Shown piece after piece: positions 40,956 to 49,577 of a DNA stretch of 64,000 nt. The notes beneath the pieces were generated by a model that ran no database searches, was not told the DNA's origin, and saw only the letters and a program-made list of their open reading frames with translations. The stretch is from Pelomonas sp051857475 (GTDB lineage Bacteria > Pseudomonadota > Gammaproteobacteria > Burkholderiales > Burkholderiaceae_C): contig NZ_JBPZGZ010000002.1 of NCBI RefSeq assembly GCF_051857475.1, forward strand, positions 186,001 through 250,000, written 5' to 3'. Made by a program: the position numbers and the translations under genes. The first letter of the stretch is position 1, and every line of letters begins with the position of its first letter.

Positions 40956-42092
40956 ATGACGATCAAGCGTGTGACTGTGAAGAAGAACGAGCGCGGCCTG
41001 CTGCTGCGCAATGGCGATTTCGAACGTGTGCTGCAACCCGGCACGCACTGGCTGTTCGCCGGCCTGGACAAGCTGTATCTCGAACTCTTCAACATCGGTG
41101 CGCCGGCCTTCGTCCACGCGCTGACCGACTATCTGATGGCCAAGGAGCCGGAAGTCGTCGAGGCGGAATTCCTGCGCGTCGAGCTGAGCGAACACCAGGC
41201 TGGCCTGCGCAGCGAGAACGGCGTGCTGGTCGAGGTCCTGCCGCCGTCCACGCGGCGCCTGTACTGGCGCGGCCTGGTCGACGTGCAGGTCGAAGTCATC
41301 GACCTGCGCACCTCGGCCGAGCTGCCCGCCGCCGTTGCCGCCCGTTTGGCCCAGCCTCAACTGCGCCCGCGCACGGTGACCGGCTTGGCCGGCGTCCTGC
41401 AGGTGGAGGTGCCCGAACACGGCGCCGGCCTGCTGCGCGTGGACGGCAAGGTCGAGCGGCTGCTGGAGCCGGGCGCGCACGCGTTCTGGAAGTTCGGCCG
41501 CAACGTGGCGGTGGAGCTGGTGGACCTGCGTCTGCAGGCGCTGGAGGTGACGGGCCAGGAAATCCTGACCCGTGACAAGGTCGCGCTGCGGCTCAACCTC
41601 TCGGCGAACTGGCGCTACACCGACGTGCTGCTTGCCTTTCAGGCGCTGCCGAAGCCGGCGGACCACCTCTACCGCGAGCTGCAGTTCGGGCTGCGCGCGG
41701 CGGTGGGCACCCGCACGCTGGACGAGCTGCTGGAGAACAAGTCGGTCATCGACGAGGTCGTGACCGCCCACGTTGCGCCCAAGCTGGCCGGCCTCGGCCT
41801 GCAACTGGACGGCGTGGGCGTGAAGGACATCGTGCTGCCGGGCGAGATGAAGACCATCCTCGCCCACGTGGTGGAGGCCGGCAAGGCCGCTGAAGCCAAC
41901 GTGATCCGTCGCCGCGAGGAAACCGCGGCGACGCGTGCCCTGCTCAACACGGCCAAGGTGATGGAGGACAACCCCGTCGCCCTGCGCCTGAAGGAGCTGG
42001 AGACGCTGGAGCGCGTGGCCGAGCGCATCGACAAGATCTCCGTGTTCGGAGGTCTGGACCAGGTGCTCAACGGGCTGGTGAAGCTTCGCTGA
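40956..42092 (+). CDS. Slipin-family (SPFH/stomatin) protein
   Basis: A 378-residue protein with a SPFH domain (about residues 170-345). No membrane segment is apparent. The N-terminus holds two copies of a short unit: KKNERGLLLRNGDFERVLQPG near residue 8 and PEHGAGLLRVDGKVERLLEPG near 150. The C-terminus is helical (KAAEANVIRRREETAATRALLNTAK). Slipins form oligomers at membranes and recur in bacterial RNA-repair operons with rtcB, as here. AAGGAG stands 7 bases before the ATG. Confidence 0.88.
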   Translation: MTIKRVTVKKNERGLLLRNGDFERVLQPGTHWLFAGLDKLYLELFNIGAPAFVHALTDYLMAKEPEVVEAEFLRVELSEHQAGLRSENGVLVEVLPPSTRRLYWRGLVDVQVEVIDLRTSAELPAAVAARLAQPQLRPRTVTGLAGVLQVEVPEHGAGLLRVDGKVERLLEPGAHAFWKFGRNVAVELVDLRLQALEVTGQEILTRDKVALRLNLSANWRYTDVLLAFQALPKPADHLYRELQFGLRAAVGTRTLDELLENKSVIDEVVTAHVAPKLAGLGLQLDGVGVKDIVLPGEMKTILAHVVEAGKAAEANVIRRREETAATRALLNTAKVMEDNPVALRLKELETLERVAERIDKISVFGGLDQVLNGLVKLR

Positions 42093-42140
42093 GCACCGCC
42101 CTGCCGGGAGACCGGCAGGGCTTCAACCCTTTCAAACATC

Positions 42141-43169
42141 ATGAAGAACGAAACCCTGCCGGCCTTGGAGGTGCCGGTCAAACAACCTCCCGTGCTGTTC
42201 AGCCAGACCCAATCGCTGATCCAGCGCCTGGCGGACAAGCTGGGCGGCCCGCTCGTCAGCTACTGGAACGGCCCGCGCGGCTCGGTCTGCTCCAACGACG
42301 TCGTGGCGCTGTATCACGTGCTCGAACGCCTCGGCCAGCAAGACACCATCTACCTCTTCCTGAAGTCGGACGGCGGCAGCGGCCAGACCTCGCTGCGCCT
42401 CGTCAATCTGCTGCGCCAGCATTGCCGCCGCCTGGTTGCGCTGGTGCCGCTCGAGTGCGCCTCGGCCGCCACCATGGTGGCCCTGGGCTGCGACGGCATC
42501 CAGATGGGTCCCACGGCCTACCTGACGGCCGTCGACACCTCGCTGAATCACGCGCTCTCGCCGGTGGACCGCGACAACGACCGCGTCAGCGTCAGCCAGA
42601 ACGAGTTGCAACGCGTCATCCGCCTGTGGCGCGACGAGCAGGGCCAAGACCAGGCCCCGCCCGAGAACGCCTACAGGTCGCTGTTCCAATACGTGCACCC
42701 GCTGGTCATCGGTGCGGTGGACCGCGCCGAATCGCTGTCGCTGATGCTGTGCCGCGAACTGCTGGCGTATCACATCGATGACGCCGCGAAGGCCGAGGCC
42801 ATCTCGATGGCGCTGAACGGCAACTATCCGTCGCACAGCTATCCCATCCTGCTGGACGAGGCGGTCAAGATCGGCCTGCGCGCCGAGCGCATGCCGGCCG
42901 ACGTGAACACCTTGCTGCTGCAGCTCAATGCCTGCTACAGCGAGATGGGCCAGAAGGCGACGACCGACTTCGACGAGGTGCACGCGCACAGCAACGAGAT
43001 CTGCAACATCTGGGAAGCCAGCGGCGCGCAGGTCTACTACCAGCAGGACAAGGACTGGTTCTACCGCGCCGAGGAAAGGCGCTGGATCACCCTGAACGAC
43101 AACAGCGGCTGGCGCCGCATCGAGCGAGTGGGCAGGCGCATCAAGCGCGGCGCACTGCACGTGGCCTGA
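42141..43169 (+). CDS. Clp-fold serine protease of the SDH/SppA type
   Basis: A 342-residue protein with a crotonase/ClpP-like domain (about residues 40-260). LKSDGGSGQTSLRLVNLL corresponds to the oxyanion strand, and CASAATMVALGCDGIQMGPTAYLTAVD carries the presumed nucleophilic Ser, as in the SDH_protease family. It lies 48 bases after the slipin gene and in the same operon; slipins and NfeD/Clp-type membrane proteases are known partners, so membrane or stalled-complex proteolysis is plausible. The C-terminal 60 residues are specific to this group. Confidence 0.82.
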   Translation: MKNETLPALEVPVKQPPVLFSQTQSLIQRLADKLGGPLVSYWNGPRGSVCSNDVVALYHVLERLGQQDTIYLFLKSDGGSGQTSLRLVNLLRQHCRRLVALVPLECASAATMVALGCDGIQMGPTAYLTAVDTSLNHALSPVDRDNDRVSVSQNELQRVIRLWRDEQGQDQAPPENAYRSLFQYVHPLVIGAVDRAESLSLMLCRELLAYHIDDAAKAEAISMALNGNYPSHSYPILLDEAVKIGLRAERMPADVNTLLLQLNACYSEMGQKATTDFDEVHAHSNEICNIWEASGAQVYYQQDKDWFYRAEERRWITLNDNSGWRRIERVGRRIKRGALHVA

Positions 43170-43189
43170 CTGCCCAACCGGATCGCAGC

Positions 43190-43933
43190 ATGAAAACCCA
43201 ACGATCGACAGCCGCGCAACAACGCCGCCAAACGCCCCCGCAGGACTGGAGTCCCCAGGGCATCGGGCTGGAGCCCGAGCTCTACGCAGCGGCGCTGCGC
43301 TATCTGTTTGACCGCCAAGTTCCCGCAACGGCCTCGGCGACGTGGGCTTGGGACCCCGACGAGCCGGAATTCGACGCCACCCCGCTGCAATGGACGCGCG
43401 TCCAGACGGCGCTGTTTGCCAACGCCGGCAGCGATCTGGCCGGCTACGGCGACGAGCAGGTCGGCATGGGCCTGGACTATGTGATGAACAACTCGATCAG
43501 CGATGTGCCGTTCGCTGCCATCGACCCCAGCGTGCCGCTGGACGACGCCATGAAGATGATGCGTGCCATGCCGGCACTCTGGCGCGACTGCATAGGCCCG
43601 CGCCTGGCCCACCTGAAGGGCCCCGGCGGCATCTCGGGCAGTCGCCTCGATCATGTGTCGTTCATGTGGTTCGACGTCTGGCCGACGTTCTGGCATGTGC
43701 GAGCCCAGCCTGTTTGGCAGGAAGCCGTCTGGCAGGTGCTGCGCGACATGCTGGAGATGCCGTGCCGGGCGGTGCAGCTGGCTGCATTGCACGGCATCGG
43801 TCATCAGATGCGCCATCTCGACCGGCAGCGCGAGATCGACAACACCGTGGTGGCGTTCATCCGGTCCGTGGACCCGAACGACACCGACCTCAAGAACTAC
43901 GCGGAAGCTGCTCGCCAAGGCATGGTGCAGTGA
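43190..43933 (+). CDS. Protein of unknown function in the slipin-rtcB operon
   Basis: A 247-residue soluble protein, rich in Trp and acidic residues, with an Arg/Gln-rich start and a largely helical pattern. It has no signal peptide, no membrane segment and no motif that I recognise. It lies 20 bases after the protease gene and 17 bases before the rtcB remnant, so it belongs to the operon. The stretch HGIGHQMRHLDRQREI with three His could bind metal, but this is a guess. Confidence 0.7.
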   Translation: MKTQRSTAAQQRRQTPPQDWSPQGIGLEPELYAAALRYLFDRQVPATASATWAWDPDEPEFDATPLQWTRVQTALFANAGSDLAGYGDEQVGMGLDYVMNNSISDVPFAAIDPSVPLDDAMKMMRAMPALWRDCIGPRLAHLKGPGGISGSRLDHVSFMWFDVWPTFWHVRAQPVWQEAVWQVLRDMLEMPCRAVQLAALHGIGHQMRHLDRQREIDNTVVAFIRSVDPNDTDLKNYAEAARQGMVQ

Positions 43934-43950
43934 CGCAAGAAGGAATCACC

Positions 43951-44298
43951 ATGCAACCCCAACACATCCACGAGGACGTCCCCGGCGGCGTCCCGCTGAA
44001 GATGTGGACGCAGGGGGTACCCGTCGAGGAAGCGGCCAAACGCCAGCTTCAGAACGCGGTCCGCCTGCCCATCGTCTTCAAGCACATCGCCGCGATGCCG
44101 GACGCGCATTTTGGCATCGGCGCCACCGTCGGCTCGGTCGCCCGAGCGGGCCGGCTCGGGAACGGCCCAGCGCTCGGCCCGAATGCATCCAGAAGCCTCA
44201 TCAGGGCGCCCGAATTCGTTCGGGCGCCCTTTTTTTGTGCGGAATTCACCGGGAACCGCGCGCAAGCACGAAGCCACTCAGCCATACCGCCGCACTAA
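43951..44298 (+). pseudogene. rtcB: Truncated RNA-splicing ligase RtcB (N-terminal remnant)
   Basis: Residues 1-63 match the start of RtcB: GVPLKMWTQGVPVEEAAKRQL, then LPIVFKHIAAMPDAHFGIGATVGSV. Homology ends near 44139, and the open frame continues into unrelated residues through a terminator. A full RtcB has about 400 residues. All Mn2+ and guanylylation residues, which lie further on, are absent, so no ligase activity is possible. The remnant still has a Shine-Dalgarno and operon position. An internal deletion of roughly 1 kb that spared the terminator explains it best. Confidence 0.85.
44203..44237 (+). terminator. Strong intrinsic terminator of the slipin-rtcB operon
   Basis: A perfect 12-bp stem (AGGGCGCCCGAA with TTCGGGCGCCCT, 44203-44230) with a TTCG tetraloop and a run of seven T. 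It probably ended the original full-length operon. Confidence 0.92.
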
Positions 44299-44326
44299 CA
44301 TTGCCGCCCTCGGGGAAAAATCCATC

Positions 44327-45199
44327 ATGAAACTGCTCGCCAAATTCAATCTGGTCTATCTGCTCGTGATGAGCCTGGGCATCGCCCTCAGCGGCTACAT
44401 CGCCCGCAACCTGCTGCAGAACAACGCCCAGCAGGAGGTCGTCGAGAGCGCGCGCATGCTGATGGAGAAGGCGCTGGCCGTGCGCGCCTACACCAACACC
44501 CAGATCAAACCCTTGCTGGCCTCGCAGATGGCCAACGAGTTCCTGCCCCAGACGGTGCCAAGCTACTCGGCCACCGAGGTGCTCGGCACCCTGCTGTCCA
44601 AGCATCCCGAGTTCGCCTACAAGGAGGCGACGCTGAACCCGACCAACCCGCGCGATCGCGCCACCAGCTGGGAGGTCGACATCGTCGGCCAGTTCCGCAG
44701 TGCGGCCGACCTGAAGGAGACCTCCGGCGTACGCGAGACCCCCGCCGGCCCCTCGCTCTACATTGCCCGTCCGCTGCGCATCACCGACCCCGCCTGCCTG
44801 GCCTGCCACAGCAGCGTCGAGGCCGCCCCCGCCACCATGGTCGCCAAGTACGGCCCGGCCAACGGCTTCGGCTGGAACCTGAACGAGGTCATCGGCGCCC
44901 AGATCGTCTCCGTGCCCCTGGGCGTGCCGCTGCAGCGCGCCGACCAGACCTTCAAGGTCTTCATCACTTCGCTGATCGGCGTCTTCGTCGCCGTCGGCAT
45001 CGTGCTGAACCTGATGGTGTGGATGCTGGTGGTGCGCCCCGTCACCAAGCTGTCGGCCCTGGCCGACCGCGTCAGCCAGGGTGACCTGGAAGCACCCGAG
45101 TTCGCCACCGGCGGCAAGGACGAGATCGCCACCTTGTCCGATTCCTTCTCCCGCATGCGCGCCAGCGTGGTGCAAGCGATGAAACTGCTCGATGCCTGA
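44327..45199 (+). CDS. Tll0287-like (DUF3365) heme-binding sensor with HAMP domain
   Basis: A 290-residue membrane protein: membrane segment at about residues 8-28, a periplasmic Tll0287-like domain (about 30-210) with a c-type heme site CLACH, a second segment (about 218-240) and a HAMP domain to the end. Such domains are thought to sense redox state or gases through heme. There is no output domain in the chain. The next gene, a Ser/Thr kinase, overlaps the stop by eight bases and is the likely output partner. Confidence 0.87.
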   Translation: MKLLAKFNLVYLLVMSLGIALSGYIARNLLQNNAQQEVVESARMLMEKALAVRAYTNTQIKPLLASQMANEFLPQTVPSYSATEVLGTLLSKHPEFAYKEATLNPTNPRDRATSWEVDIVGQFRSAADLKETSGVRETPAGPSLYIARPLRITDPACLACHSSVEAAPATMVAKYGPANGFGWNLNEVIGAQIVSVPLGVPLQRADQTFKVFITSLIGVFVAVGIVLNLMVWMLVVRPVTKLSALADRVSQGDLEAPEFATGGKDEIATLSDSFSRMRASVVQAMKLLDA

Positions 45200-46691
45200 A
45201 CCTTCCAAGCACCCGCAGAAGCTCGGCAAATACCGCATCACCGAGGTCCTCGGTGAAGGCGCGATGGGCGTCGTCTACAAGGGTTTCGACCCCGACATCC
45301 AGCGCACCGTCGCGCTGAAGACCATCCGCACCCAGCTCGACGCCGACGACGACAGCCCCGGTGCGCCGGCCTCGCGCTTCCGCAACGAGGCCCAGGCCGC
45401 CGGCCGGCTGCATCACCCGGGCATCGTCGCCGTCTACGACTTCGGCCGCGACGAGAACGTCGCCTATATCGCGATGGAGTTCGTCGAGGGCCGGTCGCTC
45501 GCGAGCTACCTCAGCGCCAAGGTCCGCTTCACCGACACCGACATCCCCGGCATCATGAGCCAGCTGCTCGACGCCCTGGACCACGCCCACGACAAGGGTG
45601 TCTGGCACCGCGACATCAAGCCGGCCAACATCATCATGACGACGGCCGGCGGTCGCCTCAAGGTGGCCGACTTCGGCATCGCCCGCATCGAAAGCACCAA
45701 TCTCACCCAGACCCACTACATGGTGGGCACGCCCAGTCACATGGCGCCCGAGCAGTTCCTCGGCAAGCCCATGGACCGCCGCGTGGACATCTATGGCGCC
45801 GGCGTGGTGCTCTACCAGCTGCTGACCGGCCGCGCGCCCTTCGCCGGCACGACCGAAGCGCTGATGTACAAGGTCGTCAACGACATGCCCCAGCCGCCAT
45901 CGACGGTCGAGGGTGTGGAGCGCCCGGGCTGGTTCGACCCCATCATCGCCCGCGCCCTGGCCAAGCGCCCCGACGACCGCTACGCCACGGCCGACGAGTT
46001 CAAGCAGGCCCTGACCGCCGGCGTGGGCCGCGTCATTGATGAGTCGTCCTGGGAAAAGACCGTCATGCTGGCGCCGGCGCGCGCCAAGCCTGCCCAGCCG
46101 CTGGCCACGCCAACCCATGCACCGCAATCGCTGTCCGGCACGTCCCTGCCCGGCTCGGTCGGTTCGGTCGGCACGGCCAGCGCACCGACGCCCTCGCACT
46201 GGGACAAGGCCCAGCTCAACCAGGCCGAGCTGACCCTGGCCAGGCATGTCGGCCCCCTGGCCAGCGTGCTGGTGCGCCGCGCCGCGCGCGAGTGCCACGA
46301 CATCAACGAGCTCTACAACAAGCTGGCCGAGCAGGTCAGCGACCCGCGCGCCCGCGACGCCTTCCTGGGCCAGGCCAGCCTGGTCACTGGCGGCCACCAC
46401 CATCGCACGGCGGGCAGCGGCACGGCCGGATCGCCCTCCGCGGGCGGCTCCAGAGGCGCAACGGCCGGCTCGGTCGGCGGCACCATGATCGGCGGCCCAC
46501 TGAACGAAGCCGTCATGGACAAGGCGCAAGTCCTGCTGGCCCAGCATGTCGGACCCATCGCCAAGGTGCTGATCAAGCGCGCCGCCAGCGGCACGGACAG
46601 CCGTGCAGTGTTCTTCAACCGGCTGGCCGAGGCCGTCAATGATCCGGCGGCGCGGGCGAAATTGCTGGCGCAGTTGGGACGGCTGTCCTGA
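45192..46691 (+). CDS. Ser/Thr protein kinase with duplicated C-terminal domain
   Basis: A 499-residue Hanks-type kinase: glycine loop GEGAMG (21-26), Lys43, HRDIKPAN with Asp141, DFG (160-162) and an APE motif (185-187). The kinase domain ends near residue 280, followed by a Thr/Ser/Pro/Gly-rich linker and two copies of a short domain, ARHVGPLASVLVRRAARE (about 352) and AQHVGPIAKVLIKRAASG (about 454), each ending in a FxxxLAExVxDPxAR stretch. There is no membrane segment. It overlaps the heme-sensor gene and is probably controlled by it. Confidence 0.93.
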   Translation: MPEPSKHPQKLGKYRITEVLGEGAMGVVYKGFDPDIQRTVALKTIRTQLDADDDSPGAPASRFRNEAQAAGRLHHPGIVAVYDFGRDENVAYIAMEFVEGRSLASYLSAKVRFTDTDIPGIMSQLLDALDHAHDKGVWHRDIKPANIIMTTAGGRLKVADFGIARIESTNLTQTHYMVGTPSHMAPEQFLGKPMDRRVDIYGAGVVLYQLLTGRAPFAGTTEALMYKVVNDMPQPPSTVEGVERPGWFDPIIARALAKRPDDRYATADEFKQALTAGVGRVIDESSWEKTVMLAPARAKPAQPLATPTHAPQSLSGTSLPGSVGSVGTASAPTPSHWDKAQLNQAELTLARHVGPLASVLVRRAARECHDINELYNKLAEQVSDPRARDAFLGQASLVTGGHHHRTAGSGTAGSPSAGGSRGATAGSVGGTMIGGPLNEAVMDKAQVLLAQHVGPIAKVLIKRAASGTDSRAVFFNRLAEAVNDPAARAKLLAQLGRLS

Positions 46692-46712
46692 CTGGCTCGC
46701 CTGACACCGTCG

Positions 46713-47684
46713 CTAGTTGGCCTGCCACTCCGCCAGCAGCTTCTCGGCCGACGACTTCAGGTTGTAGGGGAAGCGCGTGCCGATGCGCGGGTCCATGACG
46801 GGCGTGAGCGCGTACTGGCCGTCGCCCGGCAGGGTCTGAAGACAGGCCTGCAGCGTCGGCGCGGCGCTCACCATGCGCTGCGTCTGCAGCAGCAGCAGGG
46901 CATAGGCCCTGGACATCGGCTCCGCCTTGCCTGCGCAGAAGAAGGTGGCCAGTTGCTGAGGTGCCGACTCTTTCTGCGTCGCGGCAAGCAGCTTCAGCGC
47001 CGAGAACTGCACGTGCATCGCCGGGGTGCCGATATATTTGCCCAGATCCATCCCGGCCGGAGCGTACTGCAGCGCGGCGGCCGTCTCCATGGCCGCGTGC
47101 TGCATGAAGAACCGGTCCAGCTCGGCCTGATCCTTGGCCGCGTCGGGGTTGGCGGGCTCACCGGCCAGTTGCTGGTCGATGAATCGTTGGACGGGCTCGA
47201 CATTGCAGGCCTGGGCGTGCAGCCGCTGGAAGATGCAGGCCTGCGTCATCTCGTAGATGGGCACGGGCAGCAGGGCCTTGTGCATGCTGATCCGGTAACT
47301 GGCCTCCACCAGACCGTTGTCCCGCAGCAGGTCGGTGCCCGCCGACGGCGTCAGCAGCTGCCAACTGCCCTTCTCGCCCTTGACGAGGTAGAGGTAGTAG
47401 GACTTGCCGGGCTTGAGCCAGAGCTCCCAGTGGTCCGAAGACGCCGACGTCACGTTCAGCTGCGAATAGCCGCCGATGTCCACGGCTGACGGCGTCGGCT
47501 CGCCAGCCAAGTGCCGGGTGAGCACCGCCGTGGCCGTCGTTCCCTTGACCTTCTCCACCTTGAAAAGGCCGAAGCTGGTCGCGCGGGCGGCCACCGTCTC
47601 CTGCCAGGGCTCGTCCCAGGTGTTCGCCCAGGTGGGCATGGAAAGGACGGCCGCAAAGGTCGCGGCCAGGATCTGCGACTTCAT
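46713..47684 (-). CDS. Secreted protein of unknown function
   Basis: A 323-residue protein with a signal peptide (residues 1-20, cleaved after WAN or nearby) and five or more cysteines in the mature part. Residues 25-110 are beta-rich and include the stretch LWLKPGKSYYLYLVKGEKGSWQ, as in OB-like or stress-type domains. The C-terminal 200 residues are helical. No family is recognised. It is the last gene before the convergent kinase, and the methyltransferase gene upstream on the strand lies 43 bases away. Confidence 0.68.
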   Translation of the reverse strand: MKSQILAATFAAVLSMPTWANTWDEPWQETVAARATSFGLFKVEKVKGTTATAVLTRHLAGEPTPSAVDIGGYSQLNVTSASSDHWELWLKPGKSYYLYLVKGEKGSWQLLTPSAGTDLLRDNGLVEASYRISMHKALLPVPIYEMTQACIFQRLHAQACNVEPVQRFIDQQLAGEPANPDAAKDQAELDRFFMQHAAMETAAALQYAPAGMDLGKYIGTPAMHVQFSALKLLAATQKESAPQQLATFFCAGKAEPMSRAYALLLLQTQRMVSAAPTLQACLQTLPGDGQYALTPVMDPRIGTRFPYNLKSSAEKLLAEWQAN

Positions 47685-47727
47685 CTGACTTCCTCCCCGG
47701 AGCGACGCGGCCCCTTGGCTTGTTGAT

Positions 47728-48630
47728 CTATGTCAGGCCCGGCGCACGATACGCCAAGACCTTCAGGCCGCGGTCGTCGGAGACGTCGGCAAATACCGCC
47801 GGGTTGGCCACCCGCCCCAGGCAATCCAGCTCCGGGGCGTTCTGGGACACCGCGTCGCGCAGGAAGGCGAGGTCGAGCTCCGGTGCGTTCAGGCACAACA
47901 ACGCCAGCCCGCCCGGCGCCAGCAGCGCCGGCAGCCTCTTGGCCAGCCGGGCGTAATCCTTGGTCGCGACAAAGCTGCCCTTCTGGAAGCTCGGTGGGTC
48001 GCAGATGACGAGGTCATAGGGGCCGCCGCGGGTCAGCTTGCCCCAGGAATTGAAGATGTCATGGGCCAGGAACCTGGCCCCCGCCTTCACGCTGTTCAGC
48101 TCATGGTTGGTGCGGCCGATGGCCAGGGCACCTGAGGCCATGTCCACATTGACCACTTCGGATGCGCCGGCCTGCAACGCAACCACCGAAAAAGCACAGG
48201 TGTAGGCGAAGAGATTGAGCACCTTGGCACCGGGCTGGACCTGCTCCCTGACCCAGCGCCGGCCCTCGGCCATGTCGAGGAAGAGGCCGTGGTTCTGTCC
48301 GCGCATCAGGTGGACGACATAGCGCGTGCCAGCTTCCGGGACGACATGGGGCTCGGGCACGCTGCCGGCCATCAGCCGCGTTTCAGCGCGTTCGCCGCGG
48401 CACTGGTAGACCCAGGGAACGTCAGGCCAGCGCGCGCCGATGGCGGCGCCGGCCGCGGCCAGCTCCTCGTCGGCCAGCGGCTTGAAGCTGGTCAGCAACA
48501 GCACGGGCGGATAGATGTCCAGTGCGAGATGCTCGCAGCCGGGATGACGGCCGCCGCGGCCGTGGAAGAGGCGTTGGGCGTCGGTGGGAAGGTCAGCAGT
48601 CGCGGCAATGGCGTCGAGCAAGGCTTGCAT
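47728..48630 (-). CDS. SAM-dependent methyltransferase, RlmI/RlmL type
   Basis: A 300-residue class I methyltransferase. It has an N-terminal EEHA-like region without a PUA domain, motif I KVLNLFAYTCAFSVVALQAGA near residue 138 and the catalytic motif ICDPPSFQKGSF (D-P-P-S-F), typical of 23S rRNA methyltransferases such as RlmI. The target is probably an rRNA base, but the lack of a PUA domain and the short length leave the exact site open. It is divergent from the glutaminase gene. Confidence 0.85.
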   Translation of the reverse strand: MQALLDAIAATADLPTDAQRLFHGRGGRHPGCEHLALDIYPPVLLLTSFKPLADEELAAAGAAIGARWPDVPWVYQCRGERAETRLMAGSVPEPHVVPEAGTRYVVHLMRGQNHGLFLDMAEGRRWVREQVQPGAKVLNLFAYTCAFSVVALQAGASEVVNVDMASGALAIGRTNHELNSVKAGARFLAHDIFNSWGKLTRGGPYDLVICDPPSFQKGSFVATKDYARLAKRLPALLAPGGLALLCLNAPELDLAFLRDAVSQNAPELDCLGRVANPAVFADVSDDRGLKVLAYRAPGLT

Positions 48631-48662
48631 GGGACGGCATTCTCAAGGCCAGAATCTCCGCC

Positions 48663-49577
48663 ATGAACTTCCAGCTCATCCTCGACGAGATCAATGACGA
48701 ACTGCGCCCGCAGCTGGCCACGGCCGGTGGCAAGGTCGCCAGTTACATCCCGGCTCTGGCGCGGGTGTCGCCGCTGCAGTTCGGCATGGCGCTTCGCACC
48801 GTGGGCGGCAAGACGGCGCAGGCCGGCGACAGCGCGACGCCCTTCTCCATCCAGAGCATGTCCAAGGTGTTCTCGCTGACCCTGGCCATCCGCGCCCTCG
48901 GCGAGGCGATGTGGGACCGCATCGGGCGCGAACCCTCGGGCAGCGCCTTCAACTCGCTGGTGCAGCTGGAAAGCGAGCGCGGCATCCCACGCAATCCCTT
49001 CATCAATGCCGGCGCCATCGCGGTGGCGGACCGGCTGGTGTCGCAGGGTGACGCCAAGGCCGAGCTGCTGGCCCTGCTCGGCCGGCTGAGCGGCGAGGCC
49101 GTGCACATCGACGCCGAGGTCGCGCGGTCCGAAGCCGACACGGGCTTTCGCAACACCGCGCTGGCCAACTTCATGAAGGCCTTTGGCACGCTGGACAACG
49201 ACGTGGACACCGTGCTGGACGTCTATTTCAACCAGTGCGCCATCGCGATGAGTTGCGAACAGGTGGCCTGCGCCGCCGGCTTTCTGTGCCGTGACGGCCG
49301 CCATCCGCTGGCCGGCACCCCGGTGCTCAGCGAAGCGCAGACGCGGCGCGTCAACGCGCTGATGCTGACCTGCGGCACCTATGACGCAGCCGGCGAGTTC
49401 GCCTTCCGCATCGGCCTGCCCTGCAAGAGCGGCGTCGGCGGCGGCATCGTCGCCATCGTGCCCGACCAGCTCAGCCTGTGCGTCTGGTCGCCCGCGCTGG
49501 ACCCGACCGGCAACTCGCTGCTCGGCCGCCGGGCGCTGGAACTGTTTGTCGCGAAGACGGGGCTGTCGGTCTTCTAA
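48663..49577 (+). CDS. glsA: Glutaminase
   Basis: A 304-residue serine-dependent glutaminase of the beta-lactamase fold. The catalytic SxxK motif is in FSIQSMSKVFSLT (near residue 64), with NPFINAGAIA, FRNTALANFM and KSGVGGGIVA at their usual positions. It hydrolyses glutamine to glutamate and ammonia in the cytoplasm. Length is standard and no STAS or ankyrin tail is present. Its stop directly abuts the stop of the convergent redoxin gene. Confidence 0.95.
   Translation: MNFQLILDEINDELRPQLATAGGKVASYIPALARVSPLQFGMALRTVGGKTAQAGDSATPFSIQSMSKVFSLTLAIRALGEAMWDRIGREPSGSAFNSLVQLESERGIPRNPFINAGAIAVADRLVSQGDAKAELLALLGRLSGEAVHIDAEVARSEADTGFRNTALANFMKAFGTLDNDVDTVLDVYFNQCAIAMSCEQVACAAGFLCRDGRHPLAGTPVLSEAQTRRVNALMLTCGTYDAAGEFAFRIGLPCKSGVGGGIVAIVPDQLSLCVWSPALDPTGNSLLGRRALELFVAKTGLSVF

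Noticed and set aside
37598..44298. A prophage or integrated phage remnant around the tRNAs, HNH gene and repressor-like gene
   Set aside because: No integrase, att-like direct repeat, terminase, capsid or tail gene is present, and the slipin, protease and rtcB genes fit an RNA-repair locus better.
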